A stretch of DNA of 64,000 bases from NCBI GenBank assembly GCA_021324395.1, contig JAJPJG010000030.1, forward strand, positions 70,900 through 134,899, read 5' to 3'. Below, piece by piece: positions 1 to 8,602 of this stretch; the stretch's first letter is position 1; every line of letters begins with the position of its first letter. This stretch comes from Spartobacteria bacterium (lineage in GTDB: Bacteria > Verrucomicrobiota > Verrucomicrobiia > Chthoniobacterales > Chthoniobacteraceae). The notes beneath the pieces were generated by a model that saw only the letters and a list, made by a program, of their open reading frames with translations, had not been told where the DNA came from and did no database searches. The translations under genes and the position numbers were made by a program.

Positions 1-320
1 ATGATCGAGCCGGAGTGGGACACATTAAATTGCAGCGCGCGATTCGCGAGATAAGGCTTTCCAAACTCACCCGCGACAAACTCGATTTGTTCGGGCCGGT
101 CTTCGAGATAACGTGCGAGCAATCCGCGCAGCATCGCGCGAGTAGCAATGAATCGTGTGCGGTGTTTTTCAAAACGGAATGCGTTCGCGCGTCCGATTTC
201 GTCGCCGGAGATCATTGAAGAAGATGCAGCCGGCAGCGGCGTGTTTTCAAAATCCAAAAACCAGACGTGCACCGTTTTCGCCGGCAGAGATAGCTTATGT
301 TCGAATGTGTCGGCGGTCAT
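1..320 (-). CDS. 4'-phosphopantetheinyl transferase, Sfp type (partial)
   Basis: The reverse strand is open from an ATG at 320 to the window edge, giving 106 residues of a protein whose C-terminal part lies outside. The visible part carries the Sfp-family substrate-entry region: an RFEKHRTRF arm, then FGKPYL, then FNVSHSGS near the edge, the P1/P2 motifs of phosphopantetheinyl transferases. These cytoplasmic enzymes move the phosphopantetheine arm of CoA onto a Ser of carrier proteins (fatty acid, polyketide or peptide synthases). An in-frame TAA sits directly before the ATG, so the start is secure. It is the last of three minus-strand genes, after a deacetylase and a second, degenerate member of the same family. 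The metal-binding motif is not visible, so activity cannot be judged. Confidence 0.8.
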   Translation of the reverse strand, partial: MTADTFEHKLSLPAKTVHVWFLDFENTPLPAASSSMISGDEIGRANAFRFEKHRTRFIATRAMLRGLLARYLEDRPEQIEFVAGEFGKPYLANRALQFNVSHSGSI

Positions 321-399
321 TTAACTCAAAGTCTGGCGAGCAGGCGATATGCCGCGCCGCAGTATCTTTAGCATCATTTGTGCAGAGGCCAAACGGCAA

Positions 400-1419
400 T
401 TATCCAGCGCGCCACTCCGAGAGCTTTTGCGCAAATGCATCCGCATCCCAGTCGCCGCAGACAACGCGGGGGATTTGGAAAAAATCTTCGCCGTTTTGCA
501 ACGCGCGTTCTTCGGTTGTCACTGCGGTTTGAAAACAGAGTGCCGCTGCAATCTCTGGTGTCTCGGCTGTATAGTTTCCGTATGGGTAAGAGAAGTCGCG
601 AATCGGCCGCGCGAGCAGTTTTTCGAGTGCCGACTTACTTTCACGCAGCTCGTGCATTTGCTCTTCGCGACCGGCCGCCGAGAGCCAGCGATGCGTGACC
701 GTGTGCACGCCAATCGCGATGTGGTTGCTCGCGGCGAGTTCGTGCAGCTCGCTTTCGGAAACGCAACGGCGCTCATCTTTCGGCGCGCGATGCGCGGAAA
801 GTTGCTCGCGGATTTGTGCGAGCGCGGCCTGTTGCAACGCGTGCGGTTGTGGCCGAAGCAGCGCGTAAATTTCCAGAAACAGAGCGTGTCGGCGTGTCGG
901 CGGCGGTTCGCTTGCGCGCCAACCGCGAAATTTTTCGAAATCACTCTCGCTGTAAATCGCCGCGTTTTCCAAAGACCACGTGTGCCGCATCTCGTTGACA
1001 TTCAGATCGAGCTTCGTCGGAAAGGTGCCGGGATAAAGCAGCAGCGTTTCCAGTGCGTCCCACCAAAATTCGTGCTGCGCGCCGAGGAAGCCGGTCGCGA
1101 CGTAAATCAGCGCGGGAATTCCGGCAGCCTCGAGAATCGATTTCGCGTTACCCAAATTATCCACGTAGCCGTCATCGAAAGTCAGCGCGACCGCGCGCGC
1201 GGGAAGTTCGCCGCGTTTGCATCGTGCGATCAATTCCGCAAATGGCAACACGTCCGCGTGCGTGCGCAACACGTCCAGTTGTGTGCGGAAATTTTTCGGC
1301 GAAACCGCGAGCCCGAACGGATCAATCTCAGGCTCGGCGATGCGGTGATAAAGTAGCACGAGCGGCGGCGGGGACAGCTTGCGGCGCAGTTTTTTTGTCC
1401 AATGCATGAGCCGGTTCAT
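400..1419 (-). CDS. Polysaccharide deacetylase (NodB fold, CE4-like)
   Basis: A protein of 339 residues from the ATG at 1419; the frame is open further upstream, but that would run into the neighbouring gene. NodB-fold signatures: TFDDG at residues 80-84 (catalytic base Asp and metal Asp), an HTVTH metal-binding motif at 239-243, and SYPYGN at 277-282. About 150 residues separate the first two motifs, as in the longer glycan deacetylases rather than compact NodB. It should remove N- or O-acetyl groups from a cell-envelope or exported glycan. There is no clear signal peptide, only a basic N-terminus. It lies between two phosphopantetheinyl transferase genes on the same strand and next to a divergent polysaccharide cluster. 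The substrate is unknown. Confidence 0.85.
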   Translation of the reverse strand: MNRLMHWTKKLRRKLSPPPLVLLYHRIAEPEIDPFGLAVSPKNFRTQLDVLRTHADVLPFAELIARCKRGELPARAVALTFDDGYVDNLGNAKSILEAAGIPALIYVATGFLGAQHEFWWDALETLLLYPGTFPTKLDLNVNEMRHTWSLENAAIYSESDFEKFRGWRASEPPPTRRHALFLEIYALLRPQPHALQQAALAQIREQLSAHRAPKDERRCVSESELHELAASNHIAIGVHTVTHRWLSAAGREEQMHELRESKSALEKLLARPIRDFSYPYGNYTAETPEIAAALCFQTAVTTEERALQNGEDFFQIPRVVCGDWDADAFAQKLSEWRAG

Positions 1420-1471
1420 CGGCACGCAGCGTTGCGGGAAACGGTATTTTGCGCGAGCACGATCTGGCGTG

Positions 1472-2158
1472 TCAGCACCAGTTCCAGAGCGCGAACTGCG
1501 GCTCATTCGCGACAACTGCGAGCGCGGCAAGATAGCTTTCCGCCGGACAGATGCGATGCACGCAAACCGGCTCGGCATCAGCCTCGCGACGCAATGCGAC
1601 GGCTTGCAGCGATGCCTCGGTCGTGGTCCAGCAATCGAAAAACTTGCGCGCTTTTTGCGTATGGCAAAGCGTTGTGCGAATGCCCCAGTGATGCTCCGGT
1701 TCAAAAAAATGCGCGGCCATTTCATCAAACGGCAAATCGTCGCGCACGTGCTCGAGTTCGAGCCCGATCTCGCCGTATGGCGCTACGGCGACGAGCGCGA
1801 CATTTTCCGCATGGCAAAAATTAAAATGCAGCGTGCTCAGCGCGAGCGAGAGCCTGCCAGCGCGATCGCGCGTGAAACGCAATTCATGCGGCGAGGCGCC
1901 GACATAGCGCGCGAGCACATCGCGCAAAAATCCGCGCATCGCGAGCTGGCGATCGCGTTCCAGCGACGAAACGCAACGCTCGGCTTCGACGATTTCGCAA
2001 AGCGCGAGCACGTCGGATGAGAGCGCGAGGAGCCGCGGATCGTCGAGCCACGCGCGCCAGACGTGGATCTGGCGCGGAGCGAAACGCGGCGATTCGGGCG
2101 CATCAGTCCATTCGGCGCTGATTACGTCCGGTTGTGAGATTTCCAAAAGCGTTGGCAT
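1472..2158 (-). CDS. Divergent phosphopantetheinyl transferase-like protein
   Basis: A 228-residue protein recognisable as Sfp-like. It has an ELRFTRDRAGRLSLA segment (the G-K-P region), HFNFCHAENVAL for the usual FNxSHS, GLELEH (132-137) for the usual GxDxE, and WTTTEAS (177-183) for the usual W/F-xxKE. Compared with active enzymes the first metal Asp is Glu and the Lys before the conserved Glu is Thr (residue 180). The Lys four residues after that Glu is Gln (185). It may be catalytically altered or a specialised member. It begins the minus-strand group and is divergent from the WcaF-like gene, with about 100 bp between them. The fold assignment is fairly firm; activity is not. Confidence 0.65.
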   Translation of the reverse strand: MPTLLEISQPDVISAEWTDAPESPRFAPRQIHVWRAWLDDPRLLALSSDVLALCEIVEAERCVSSLERDRQLAMRGFLRDVLARYVGASPHELRFTRDRAGRLSLALSTLHFNFCHAENVALVAVAPYGEIGLELEHVRDDLPFDEMAAHFFEPEHHWGIRTTLCHTQKARKFFDCWTTTEASLQAVALRREADAEPVCVHRICPAESYLAALAVVANEPQFALWNWC

Positions 2159-2258
2159 TTAAAATGGTTCAGTTCCGATTTATGGCGTTGCCCTTTTTTG
2201 CTGCCCGATTAAAAGCAGAGCCTATGCCATTGCTACGGCCCGATAACGCTCGTTGTTG

Positions 2259-2795
2259 ATGGACCTCGCGAACTACACCGCTGCTGATTTCGACCGTGGC
2301 GCGTCGCGAGCGAAAGAGGCGCTCTGGATTTTTACGAAGTGCTGCTTTTTCCAAACGCCGCTGCCATGGCCGTCACGTTTGCGTGTGGCGCTGCTGCGGT
2401 TCTTTGGCGCGCGGGTCGGCCATGGCGTGGTGATTCGCGCCAATGTGAACATCTCGTTTCCATGGCGGCTGACGATCGGAGACCACGTCTGGATCGGCGA
2501 GGAAGTGGCGATTCTGACTCTCGCGCCGGTGACGATTGAGTCGAACGTCTGTGTGTCGCAACGCGCGTTTCTTTGCACCGGCTCGCACAATTTTTCCGTC
2601 ACGACTTTTGATTTGATAACAAAGCCGATCACACTGCGCGCCGGTTGCTGGGTTGCAGCGCAGTCGTTCGTCGCGCCGGGCGTGGAGATCGGCAGCGGCA
2701 GCGTCGTCAGCGCGGGAAGCGTCGTGATGGAAAACGTTCCGCCGGGTGTTCTGGTTCGCGGCAATCCGTCGGCGATCGTAAAACAGTTGGCATAA
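2259..2795 (+). CDS. WcaF-like hexapeptide-repeat acetyltransferase
   Basis: A 178-residue left-handed beta-helix acyltransferase starting at ATG 2259 (two TTG codons precede it). The N-terminal block (YTAADFDRGASRAKEALW) and the following RFFGARVGHGVVIRAN are typical of colanic-acid acetyltransferase WcaF. Hexapeptide repeats continue through IGDHVWIGEE to the closing VPPGVLVRGNPSAIV. It would acetylate a sugar residue of an envelope polysaccharide in the cytoplasm using acetyl-CoA. It opens a plus-strand group: five bases separate its stop from the next glycosyltransferase, so the two are probably co-transcribed and translationally coupled. The sugar acceptor cannot be read from the sequence. 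Confidence 0.85.
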   Translation: MDLANYTAADFDRGASRAKEALWIFTKCCFFQTPLPWPSRLRVALLRFFGARVGHGVVIRANVNISFPWRLTIGDHVWIGEEVAILTLAPVTIESNVCVSQRAFLCTGSHNFSVTTFDLITKPITLRAGCWVAAQSFVAPGVEIGSGSVVSAGSVVMENVPPGVLVRGNPSAIVKQLA

Positions 2796-2800
2796 AAGCG

Positions 2801-3877
2801 GTGCGTTTTCTTTTTTTAAACCAATATTTTCCGCCCGATCCTGCACCGACGGGAATTTTGCTGTGCGAATTAGCAGCTCAACTCGTCGCGCAGGGACACG
2901 AAGTGGAATTCGTTGATTCACGGCAAAATTATCGCACCGGGAAAAAAGATGAGCGTCGCGCGATTCGCGAAATGCGCGGGCTGCTGACAATCCTCTGGCG
3001 CGGAATCCGTGCTAAAAAAAGGCCCGATGTCGTCATCTCCGCGACGTCGCCGCCGCTGCTGCTGTTTGTTGCCACGCTGGTCGCCATGCGGTTTCGCGCG
3101 AAATCGGCGCATTGGCTTTTCGACATGTATCCGGAGCTCGCGCTTGCGCTTGGCGAGATTCGCGATGGCTGGTTTTCGCATTTCGTCGAGTCGCTCATGC
3201 GCTGGTCTTATCGACGCACGAACGTGCTCGTCGCACTCGACGACGACATGCGCGAGCGATTGAAAAAATATGGCGTTGAATCCGAAGCGATCGCGCCTTG
3301 GGTTTTTGCTTCGCTGCTAAAAAGCTCCGCATTTCATCGGAAAAACTCCGCATTTTACTGGTTTTATTCCGGCAATCTCGGTCGCGCGCATGACTGGCGG
3401 ACGCTGCTTGAAGCACAGGCTTTGCTCGAAAAACGCGGCACCCCGTGGCGGCTCGTTTTTCAAGGAGGCGGACCGTCATGGCTGCCCGTGCAGGAGCGCG
3501 CGAAAGAACTCGGCCTGAAAAATTGCGAATGGAAAAGTTACGTGCCGGAAAACGAATTGCGCGATTCGCTGCTCGTCGCCGATGTGCTGGCGGTAACGCA
3601 AAAACCGGAAACGCAAGGTCTGCTCTGGCCGAGCAAGCTCGCGCTCGTGACAACATTGCCGCGCCGCATTTTGTGGATCGGTCCGACGGATGGCGCGATT
3701 GCTCGCGATCTGCGTCGTTTGCCGCAGGCGGGAATTTTTGCCCCTGGCGAATCCGAAAAAGTTGCCGACTGGCTGCAAAATGCGCCGCCGGCCGCGCCGG
3801 TTGTCAGTGATCCTGCGACTGTGCGCGAAGCGGCGCTGGAAAAATGGCGCGCGTTGCTGACCGGCTGCCGCGACTAA
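2801..3877 (+). CDS. Glycosyltransferase, GT4-like (WcaI-like)
   Basis: A 358-residue protein beginning at GTG 2801, chosen because the family N-terminus (RFLFLNQYFPPDPAPTG) starts immediately after it. This segment and the SATSPPLLLF region match the WcaI/GT4 type of GT-B glycosyltransferase. A second Rossmann half follows, with YSGNLGRAHDW and FQGGGPSW for nucleotide-sugar binding and a C-terminal SKLALVTTLPRRILWIG. It would add a sugar to a lipid-linked intermediate at the inner membrane. Coupled to the upstream acetyltransferase by a 5-bp gap; an approximately 120-bp gap separates it from the WecA-like gene. Donor and acceptor are unknown. Confidence 0.8.
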   Translation: MRFLFLNQYFPPDPAPTGILLCELAAQLVAQGHEVEFVDSRQNYRTGKKDERRAIREMRGLLTILWRGIRAKKRPDVVISATSPPLLLFVATLVAMRFRAKSAHWLFDMYPELALALGEIRDGWFSHFVESLMRWSYRRTNVLVALDDDMRERLKKYGVESEAIAPWVFASLLKSSAFHRKNSAFYWFYSGNLGRAHDWRTLLEAQALLEKRGTPWRLVFQGGGPSWLPVQERAKELGLKNCEWKSYVPENELRDSLLVADVLAVTQKPETQGLLWPSKLALVTTLPRRILWIGPTDGAIARDLRRLPQAGIFAPGESEKVADWLQNAPPAAPVVSDPATVREAALEKWRALLTGCRD

Positions 3878-3997
3878 GGCTTGCTGTTACGCCCCTGAAC
3901 TGGCACTCTCCGTGCTAAATAAGGGTCTATGGGAATTCTAGGGACTATCCAACTAACAAAATTTACGCAGTCGGCAAACTGAGCCGCCGCCAGTCGT

Positions 3998-5359
3998 ATG
4001 CTGATTTCGCTCCTGCTTTTTGCTCTCGGCTTTCTCATCGCGTTTCTCACGACGCCGTGGGTGATCCGCCTCGCGCAACGCAGCGAGATCGGGCTCGATG
4101 AATCCACGGAAAATCGCAAGCGCCACACCGGCGCGATTCCGCGACTCGGCGGCATGGCGATTATCCTCGCGCTGTCCATCGGGCAGCTGCTGATTCTCAC
4201 GTCACCGACCGGTGCGACCGACTGGCTGCCGATCATGTTCGGCTCCGTTTTGATGTGCGCACTCGGTTTGTGCGATGATTTCAAGCCGATCGGCGCGCGC
4301 AAAAAGCTCGTAGGACAAATCGCAATCGCCTCGCTCGTTTACGTGCTCGGTTTGCGGATCGAGCGCATGACCTATCCCGGCGGTGCGTGGAACTTCGAGC
4401 TCGGCTGGTGGGGATTTCCGGTGACAATTTTCTGGCTCATCGCCGTGCCGAACATCGTGAATCTCATCGATGGTTTTGATGGCCTCGCAGGCGGGCTCGG
4501 GTTGTTCATGGCTGTTACGCTCGGGATCGTCGGGTTGACGGCTGAGCAACTGCAGGTCGCGTGGTATGCGTTCACGATGGCCGGCGCGCTGCTTGGTTTT
4601 CTCGTGTTTAACTTTCCGCCAGCGCGTATTTTTCTCGGCGATGGCGGCGCTTACCTGATTGGATTTTGCATTGCCGCGCTTTCGCTGAGCAGTTCTCACA
4701 AAGGTTCGATTGCAGCCGTGTTGCTCGTGACGATTGTCGCACTCGGAGTGCCGATTCTCGACACGACTTTCGCTTTGGCGCGCCGCGCGTTTCGCGGCCT
4801 GCCGCTTTTTCAAGGCGACGACGAGCACATTCATCACCGGCTCGAGGATCTCGGTTTTTCAAAACGCCGCATCATTCTCGCGATCTACGGAATTTGCGTC
4901 GTGTTGAGCTTGATCGGCCTAAGCATTTTCTGGAGTCAGGGACGCACGATCCCGATCGCGATCGGCGCAGTTTTTCTGCTCGCGGTCTTCGCAGTGCGTT
5001 ATCTGCAATACGTGCGCAGCTTTTCCGAAGTCGGCGGCCAGGTCGAACGCTTGTTTGCGCGCCGTCGCACAATCCGTTACGCTTTGTTGCAGGCGCAAAT
5101 TCTCGAGCTCGAAGTCGAACGCTGCCACAATAGCGAGGAATTCTGGCGCGTTTTTAACCAATCGCTGCGCCGCGTAGGTTTTCTCGAGGAGGGCGATTGG
5201 ACGGACGAGGAAGCTTTTAAAATTCACATCAAATACAACGGCAGCACGCCGTGGACGCTGCACGCACCGCGCGAAATCGGCAGCGATGCCGAATGGCAGC
5301 GGATTGCGGAATGTTTTCGCCCGATCTACGCTAAGGCCGTGCTGAAATGGAAACACTGA
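3998..5359 (+). CDS. WecA/TagO-like undecaprenyl-phosphate sugar-1-phosphate transferase with C-terminal extension
   Basis: A 453-residue membrane protein of the MraY/WecA family. Family marks run in order: a multi-helix N-terminus, KRHTGAIPRLGG, GLCDDFKPIGARKK (catalytic Asp pair), NLIDGFDGLAGG, FLGDGGAYLIGF, and the HIHHRLEDLG cytosolic His motif. It transfers a sugar-1-phosphate from a UDP-sugar to undecaprenyl phosphate, the first step of lipid-linked glycan assembly. After the last membrane helix about 115 soluble residues follow (from RSFSEVGG onward), an extension absent from E. coli WecA. Its stop overlaps the start of the O-antigen ligase gene by 13 bases, so the two are surely one operon. 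It supports the reading of this region as an envelope-polysaccharide locus. Confidence 0.88.
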   Translation: MLISLLLFALGFLIAFLTTPWVIRLAQRSEIGLDESTENRKRHTGAIPRLGGMAIILALSIGQLLILTSPTGATDWLPIMFGSVLMCALGLCDDFKPIGARKKLVGQIAIASLVYVLGLRIERMTYPGGAWNFELGWWGFPVTIFWLIAVPNIVNLIDGFDGLAGGLGLFMAVTLGIVGLTAEQLQVAWYAFTMAGALLGFLVFNFPPARIFLGDGGAYLIGFCIAALSLSSSHKGSIAAVLLVTIVALGVPILDTTFALARRAFRGLPLFQGDDEHIHHRLEDLGFSKRRIILAIYGICVVLSLIGLSIFWSQGRTIPIAIGAVFLLAVFAVRYLQYVRSFSEVGGQVERLFARRRTIRYALLQAQILELEVERCHNSEEFWRVFNQSLRRVGFLEEGDWTDEEAFKIHIKYNGSTPWTLHAPREIGSDAEWQRIAECFRPIYAKAVLKWKH

Positions 5360-7659
5360 ACCGCAAAATCGCGCTCGCGGTTTTTGCGGTTCTCGTCGTC
5401 GCTGCTCCGCTTCTTTTCGGCGCCGCGGATCGCATTTTTCAAATAGGCCTGACGATTCTGCTCGGCTTCGGATTCCTCGCGCAGCCGCCGGAAGTTCCGA
5501 AATGGCCGCGCACCTGGAAATGGGCGGTTTTTCTTTTCATCAGCGCCGTAATCGCGAAGGAATTTTTGCCCGCTGCATGGTTCGGCATCGAGCCGTGGCA
5601 AAACGTGCTGACGCGCGACTACGCGCTTGCGATTCCGCCGACGCACAATCCCGAGCCTGCGCGTGCGCTCGACACTATTCTCGCCGTCGCGATCGGCTCC
5701 GCGTTTTTCGTATGGGTGCGCACGCTCGCCGCAGAGCCGCGCGCACGCGTTGCGCTTGCGTGGACGCTTGCAAGCGCGGCGTTCGTGTTCGCGGTTGTTT
5801 GCCTCGCGATGGGCACGCGCCAGGATTTCATGATTTACGGATGGCGTTATACGCCGGGCTGGACAGGTTTCGGACCGTTTCCGAACCGTAATCACACTGC
5901 TGCGTTCCTGGCGATGGGTGCGCTCGCCGGTTGCGGTTGCACTGTGCGGGCTGGGCGCCGAAAAAACTACGCGCAAATTTTCGTCGGATTTGCGCTGATC
6001 GCGATTATTTTCGTCGCGCTCGTGCAGAGCAAATCACGCGGTGGTTTGATCGGTTTTGGTTTTGGCCTGCTCGTTTTCGGCGTGTTAACGGTCGCGCGCA
6101 TCCGCACCCGCGCGGCACTGGTCGGCGCGCTCGGTTCGCTGCTTATCAGCGCCGGATTGCTGTTTGCATTTGGTGCGAAATTGCTCGCCCGTTTCAATTC
6201 GCCGACCGACGGCAACGTCTCAAATCAAATCCGCCGCGCGATCTGGCGCGACACCATCGCGATGTGGAAACATGCGCCGCTACATGGATTCGGACTCGAC
6301 ACTTTTTCGCAGCTTTTCCCGTTCTACCAAGCCGTCCGCGTCGAGGATGCGGTTGTGTTACACCCGGAAAGCAGTTGGCTGCTCTGGCTCGTAGAGCTTG
6401 GCGCGATTCCGGTCTGCGTGCTCGCGGTTGCGCTATTGTATTTTCTAATCAAAAACGGACGCGACATGTTTGTCGGCGAACGCGGCTTTTACATTCGCGC
6501 CGGGGCGCTGGCTGCAGTCGCCGCGCTGCTTTGCCACTCCATTTACGATGTGCCCGCGCATCGCTGGGCGACCGCGGGATTTGGTCTCGCGCTGCTCGCA
6601 ATCGCCTGTCCGCCGCGCGAGCGTGAATCACGCCTGCGGCTCGAACGGTCTGCGGCGCTCATTCCGTTTGCGATTGCCGCTTTCTGGCTGCTGCCAGTTT
6701 TTTCGGGTGTTCCCGACTGGTCGCCGACAACGCTTGCAAAGCTGCTCGCGCAAGCGGCAAGGACTCCGACACTCGTTTCGGCTGCTGATTTGCGAAATGA
6801 TATCCGCTTTTTCCCATTGAACGCCGATCTGCACGAGGCGCTCGGCTTGCGTTATCTGACGAGTGGCGCGACTTCGCACGCGTGGAATGAGTTTCGTGCC
6901 GCCGATCGACTCGATGCGACGTCATGGCAACTTCCCGCGACGCAAGCGTGGATCAGCCAGCAATATTCCCCGGGCATGGCGCGCCACTTTTGGAGCGTCG
7001 CGATCGAGCGCTCCGGCCATCGCGCGCCGGATATTTTTCCGCTGGCTTACAAACAAACCGAGGCAAACGACGGCGCGAAATTTTGGGCGAGCTACACGAA
7101 CGAGCATCCGGAATTTCTGACGATCTACGCCGATCAAGTCTCTGATCAAATCGAGGCGCGCGCCGCTTTTGAAAAATGGTGGATCGTGCGCGCGAACGCC
7201 GACAACCTCACTTCATTTGAGACCAAATATTTCTACTACTGCGCTTCCAAATGGGGGACGCGCGAGCAGTTCGATCAATGGATGAAACGGCATCCGGAAC
7301 TTGAGGCGGGCGATTTCAAAAGCTGGGCAAATCTGCTGCATCATTGGAACGACGACGCGGCGGCGTGGGCGCTGCTCACGCGCTGGATCAAGGAGCCATC
7401 CTTTCCGCAATTTCCGCGCAGCGACCGGCCTGACGCGCTTCAAGCGACGTGGTTTTCGAATCCGGAAAATGCGGTCAACGCGCAGGCGTTTGCATTCGAG
7501 CTTTCCGAGCGTGGCGAGATCGAGCGCAGCCGCAATGTGATTTTCAAAGTCGCCGACAGCAGCAATCCGCCCGCGTGGTTTTTGCAAAAAGCGGCGTATC
7601 TGTATGCCGCGAGCGGTGATTACGCGAATGCCGTTCGCGTGCTGCTGCGCGACGGCTAG
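5347..7659 (+). CDS. O-antigen ligase/polymerase family membrane protein with helical C-terminal domain
   Basis: 770 residues. The first 440 or so are about ten to twelve hydrophobic helices with a periplasmic loop containing ALLHG-like features (WKHAPLHGFGLDTF, then VVLHPESSWL), the layout of the Wzy/WaaL O-antigen ligase superfamily. The last 300 residues are soluble, helix-rich and repeat-like (HEALGLRYLTSGATSHAWNE), resembling TPR-type modules. It probably polymerises or ligates a lipid-linked glycan on the periplasmic face. The start at 5347 lies inside the end of the WecA-like gene. Ligase and polymerase cannot be told apart from sequence alone. Confidence 0.8.
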   Translation: METLNRKIALAVFAVLVVAAPLLFGAADRIFQIGLTILLGFGFLAQPPEVPKWPRTWKWAVFLFISAVIAKEFLPAAWFGIEPWQNVLTRDYALAIPPTHNPEPARALDTILAVAIGSAFFVWVRTLAAEPRARVALAWTLASAAFVFAVVCLAMGTRQDFMIYGWRYTPGWTGFGPFPNRNHTAAFLAMGALAGCGCTVRAGRRKNYAQIFVGFALIAIIFVALVQSKSRGGLIGFGFGLLVFGVLTVARIRTRAALVGALGSLLISAGLLFAFGAKLLARFNSPTDGNVSNQIRRAIWRDTIAMWKHAPLHGFGLDTFSQLFPFYQAVRVEDAVVLHPESSWLLWLVELGAIPVCVLAVALLYFLIKNGRDMFVGERGFYIRAGALAAVAALLCHSIYDVPAHRWATAGFGLALLAIACPPRERESRLRLERSAALIPFAIAAFWLLPVFSGVPDWSPTTLAKLLAQAARTPTLVSAADLRNDIRFFPLNADLHEALGLRYLTSGATSHAWNEFRAADRLDATSWQLPATQAWISQQYSPGMARHFWSVAIERSGHRAPDIFPLAYKQTEANDGAKFWASYTNEHPEFLTIYADQVSDQIEARAAFEKWWIVRANADNLTSFETKYFYYCASKWGTREQFDQWMKRHPELEAGDFKSWANLLHHWNDDAAAWALLTRWIKEPSFPQFPRSDRPDALQATWFSNPENAVNAQAFAFELSERGEIERSRNVIFKVADSSNPPAWFLQKAAYLYAASGDYANAVRVLLRDG

Positions 7660-7677
7660 CAGCGCGAAGGCTGCCGA

Positions 7678-7706
7678 TTGACTCTCATCCACACTCGTTT
7701 TACAGT
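7678..7706 (+). promoter_or_regulatory. Candidate sigma70-type promoter of the Fur-family gene
   Basis: TTGACT at 7678-7683 and TACAGT at 7701-7706 are separated by exactly 17 bases. Transcription would begin about 7713, two bases before the ATG at 7715, so the message would be nearly leaderless. No Shine-Dalgarno-like run is seen there. Confidence 0.4.
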
Positions 7707-7714
7707 CGCGTTGG

Positions 7715-8182
7715 ATGGACGCCGCGCTTCGCAAAAAAATCTACGACTTCATCGAGGAGCATGGTCTGCGCAAGACCGCGCAGCGCGATGCGATCATCGA
7801 GGCGGCGTTCAGCACGACCGAGCACTACACCGCCGAGGACCTGCTCAGCATGGCGAAAAGAATCGAGCCGAGCGTTTCGCGCGCGACTGTCTACCGGACG
7901 ATTCCGCTGCTCGTGAAATGCGGCGTTTTGCGCGAGATGGATTTTGGCAAGGAACAGAAATACTACGATCCGAACTTTGTTGAACACCCGACGCACAACC
8001 ACTTGATCTGCGTCGATTGCAACAAGATCGTCGAGTTCGAGGACCGCAATATCGAGACCCTTGAAAATTGCATCACGAAGCGCCTCGGTTTTTCGCCCGC
8101 GTCAAAAATCATCCGCATCGAAGCCACGTGCGATAAGCTCAAATCGAGCGGTGCGTGCAAGAATCGCGGAAAATGTGATTAG
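7715..8182 (+). CDS. Fur-family transcriptional regulator
   Basis: 155 residues, the normal Fur length. The N-terminal winged helix includes GLRKTAQRDAIIEAAF and the recognition helix SVSRATVYRTIPLLV. The C-terminal dimerisation/metal domain has HPTHNHLICVDCNKIVEF (HxH and a CxxC pair) and a terminal Cys pair (CDKLKSSGACKNRGKC). It would bind metal and repress promoters in the metal-loaded state. The metal (Fe, Zn, or peroxide sensing by Fe/Mn) cannot be decided. It stands alone between the polysaccharide cluster and a small membrane protein, with a plausible promoter directly upstream. Confidence 0.9.
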   Translation: MDAALRKKIYDFIEEHGLRKTAQRDAIIEAAFSTTEHYTAEDLLSMAKRIEPSVSRATVYRTIPLLVKCGVLREMDFGKEQKYYDPNFVEHPTHNHLICVDCNKIVEFEDRNIETLENCITKRLGFSPASKIIRIEATCDKLKSSGACKNRGKCD

Positions 8183-8207
8183 CCGCTAAAAAACCAGCTC
8201 TTCCCCC

Positions 8208-8558
8208 TTGAACAAAACACTCGTCTCCGCTGTGGCGATGCTCGTGTGCATTGGCGCGCTCGCGCTCGCGCTCGCATTCGGTTATACAAAATACAAAGCT
8301 GCGAAAGCGCAGAACGCCCTTTCAAATCCACAGGCCGATCAGGAAAGCGTCACGGAGGCTTTGACCGGACACGCCGGCGAGGCACGGATCGCAGCGCACA
8401 TGCCGCCGCAGCTCAGCAACGCGAACACGGCAGGTTCACGCCACCGCGAAACACTCGAGAAGCTCGATGCCACCCCGCGGGCGAATGTCGGCACGATGGA
8501 CGGCAGTATGCGTGACATGGAGCAGAGACAGCCGCCGGAACGGCAGTCCAATCCGTGA
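8208..8558 (+). CDS. Small single-helix membrane protein, unknown
   Basis: 116 residues from a TTG at 8208; the next in-frame Met is far inside. One N-terminal hydrophobic segment (residues 5-25) could be a membrane anchor or uncleaved signal. The remainder is hydrophilic, rich in Gln, Arg and Pro, with no recognisable domain. It sits between the Fur-family gene and argH with short gaps. The codon pattern looks like that of its neighbours. Function not recognised. Confidence 0.55.
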   Translation: MNKTLVSAVAMLVCIGALALALAFGYTKYKAAKAQNALSNPQADQESVTEALTGHAGEARIAAHMPPQLSNANTAGSRHRETLEKLDATPRANVGTMDGSMRDMEQRQPPERQSNP

Positions 8559-8602
8559 TTGCGGTTTGCAAAACGGACGCACGCCGCCGATAACAAAGCG
8601 CC

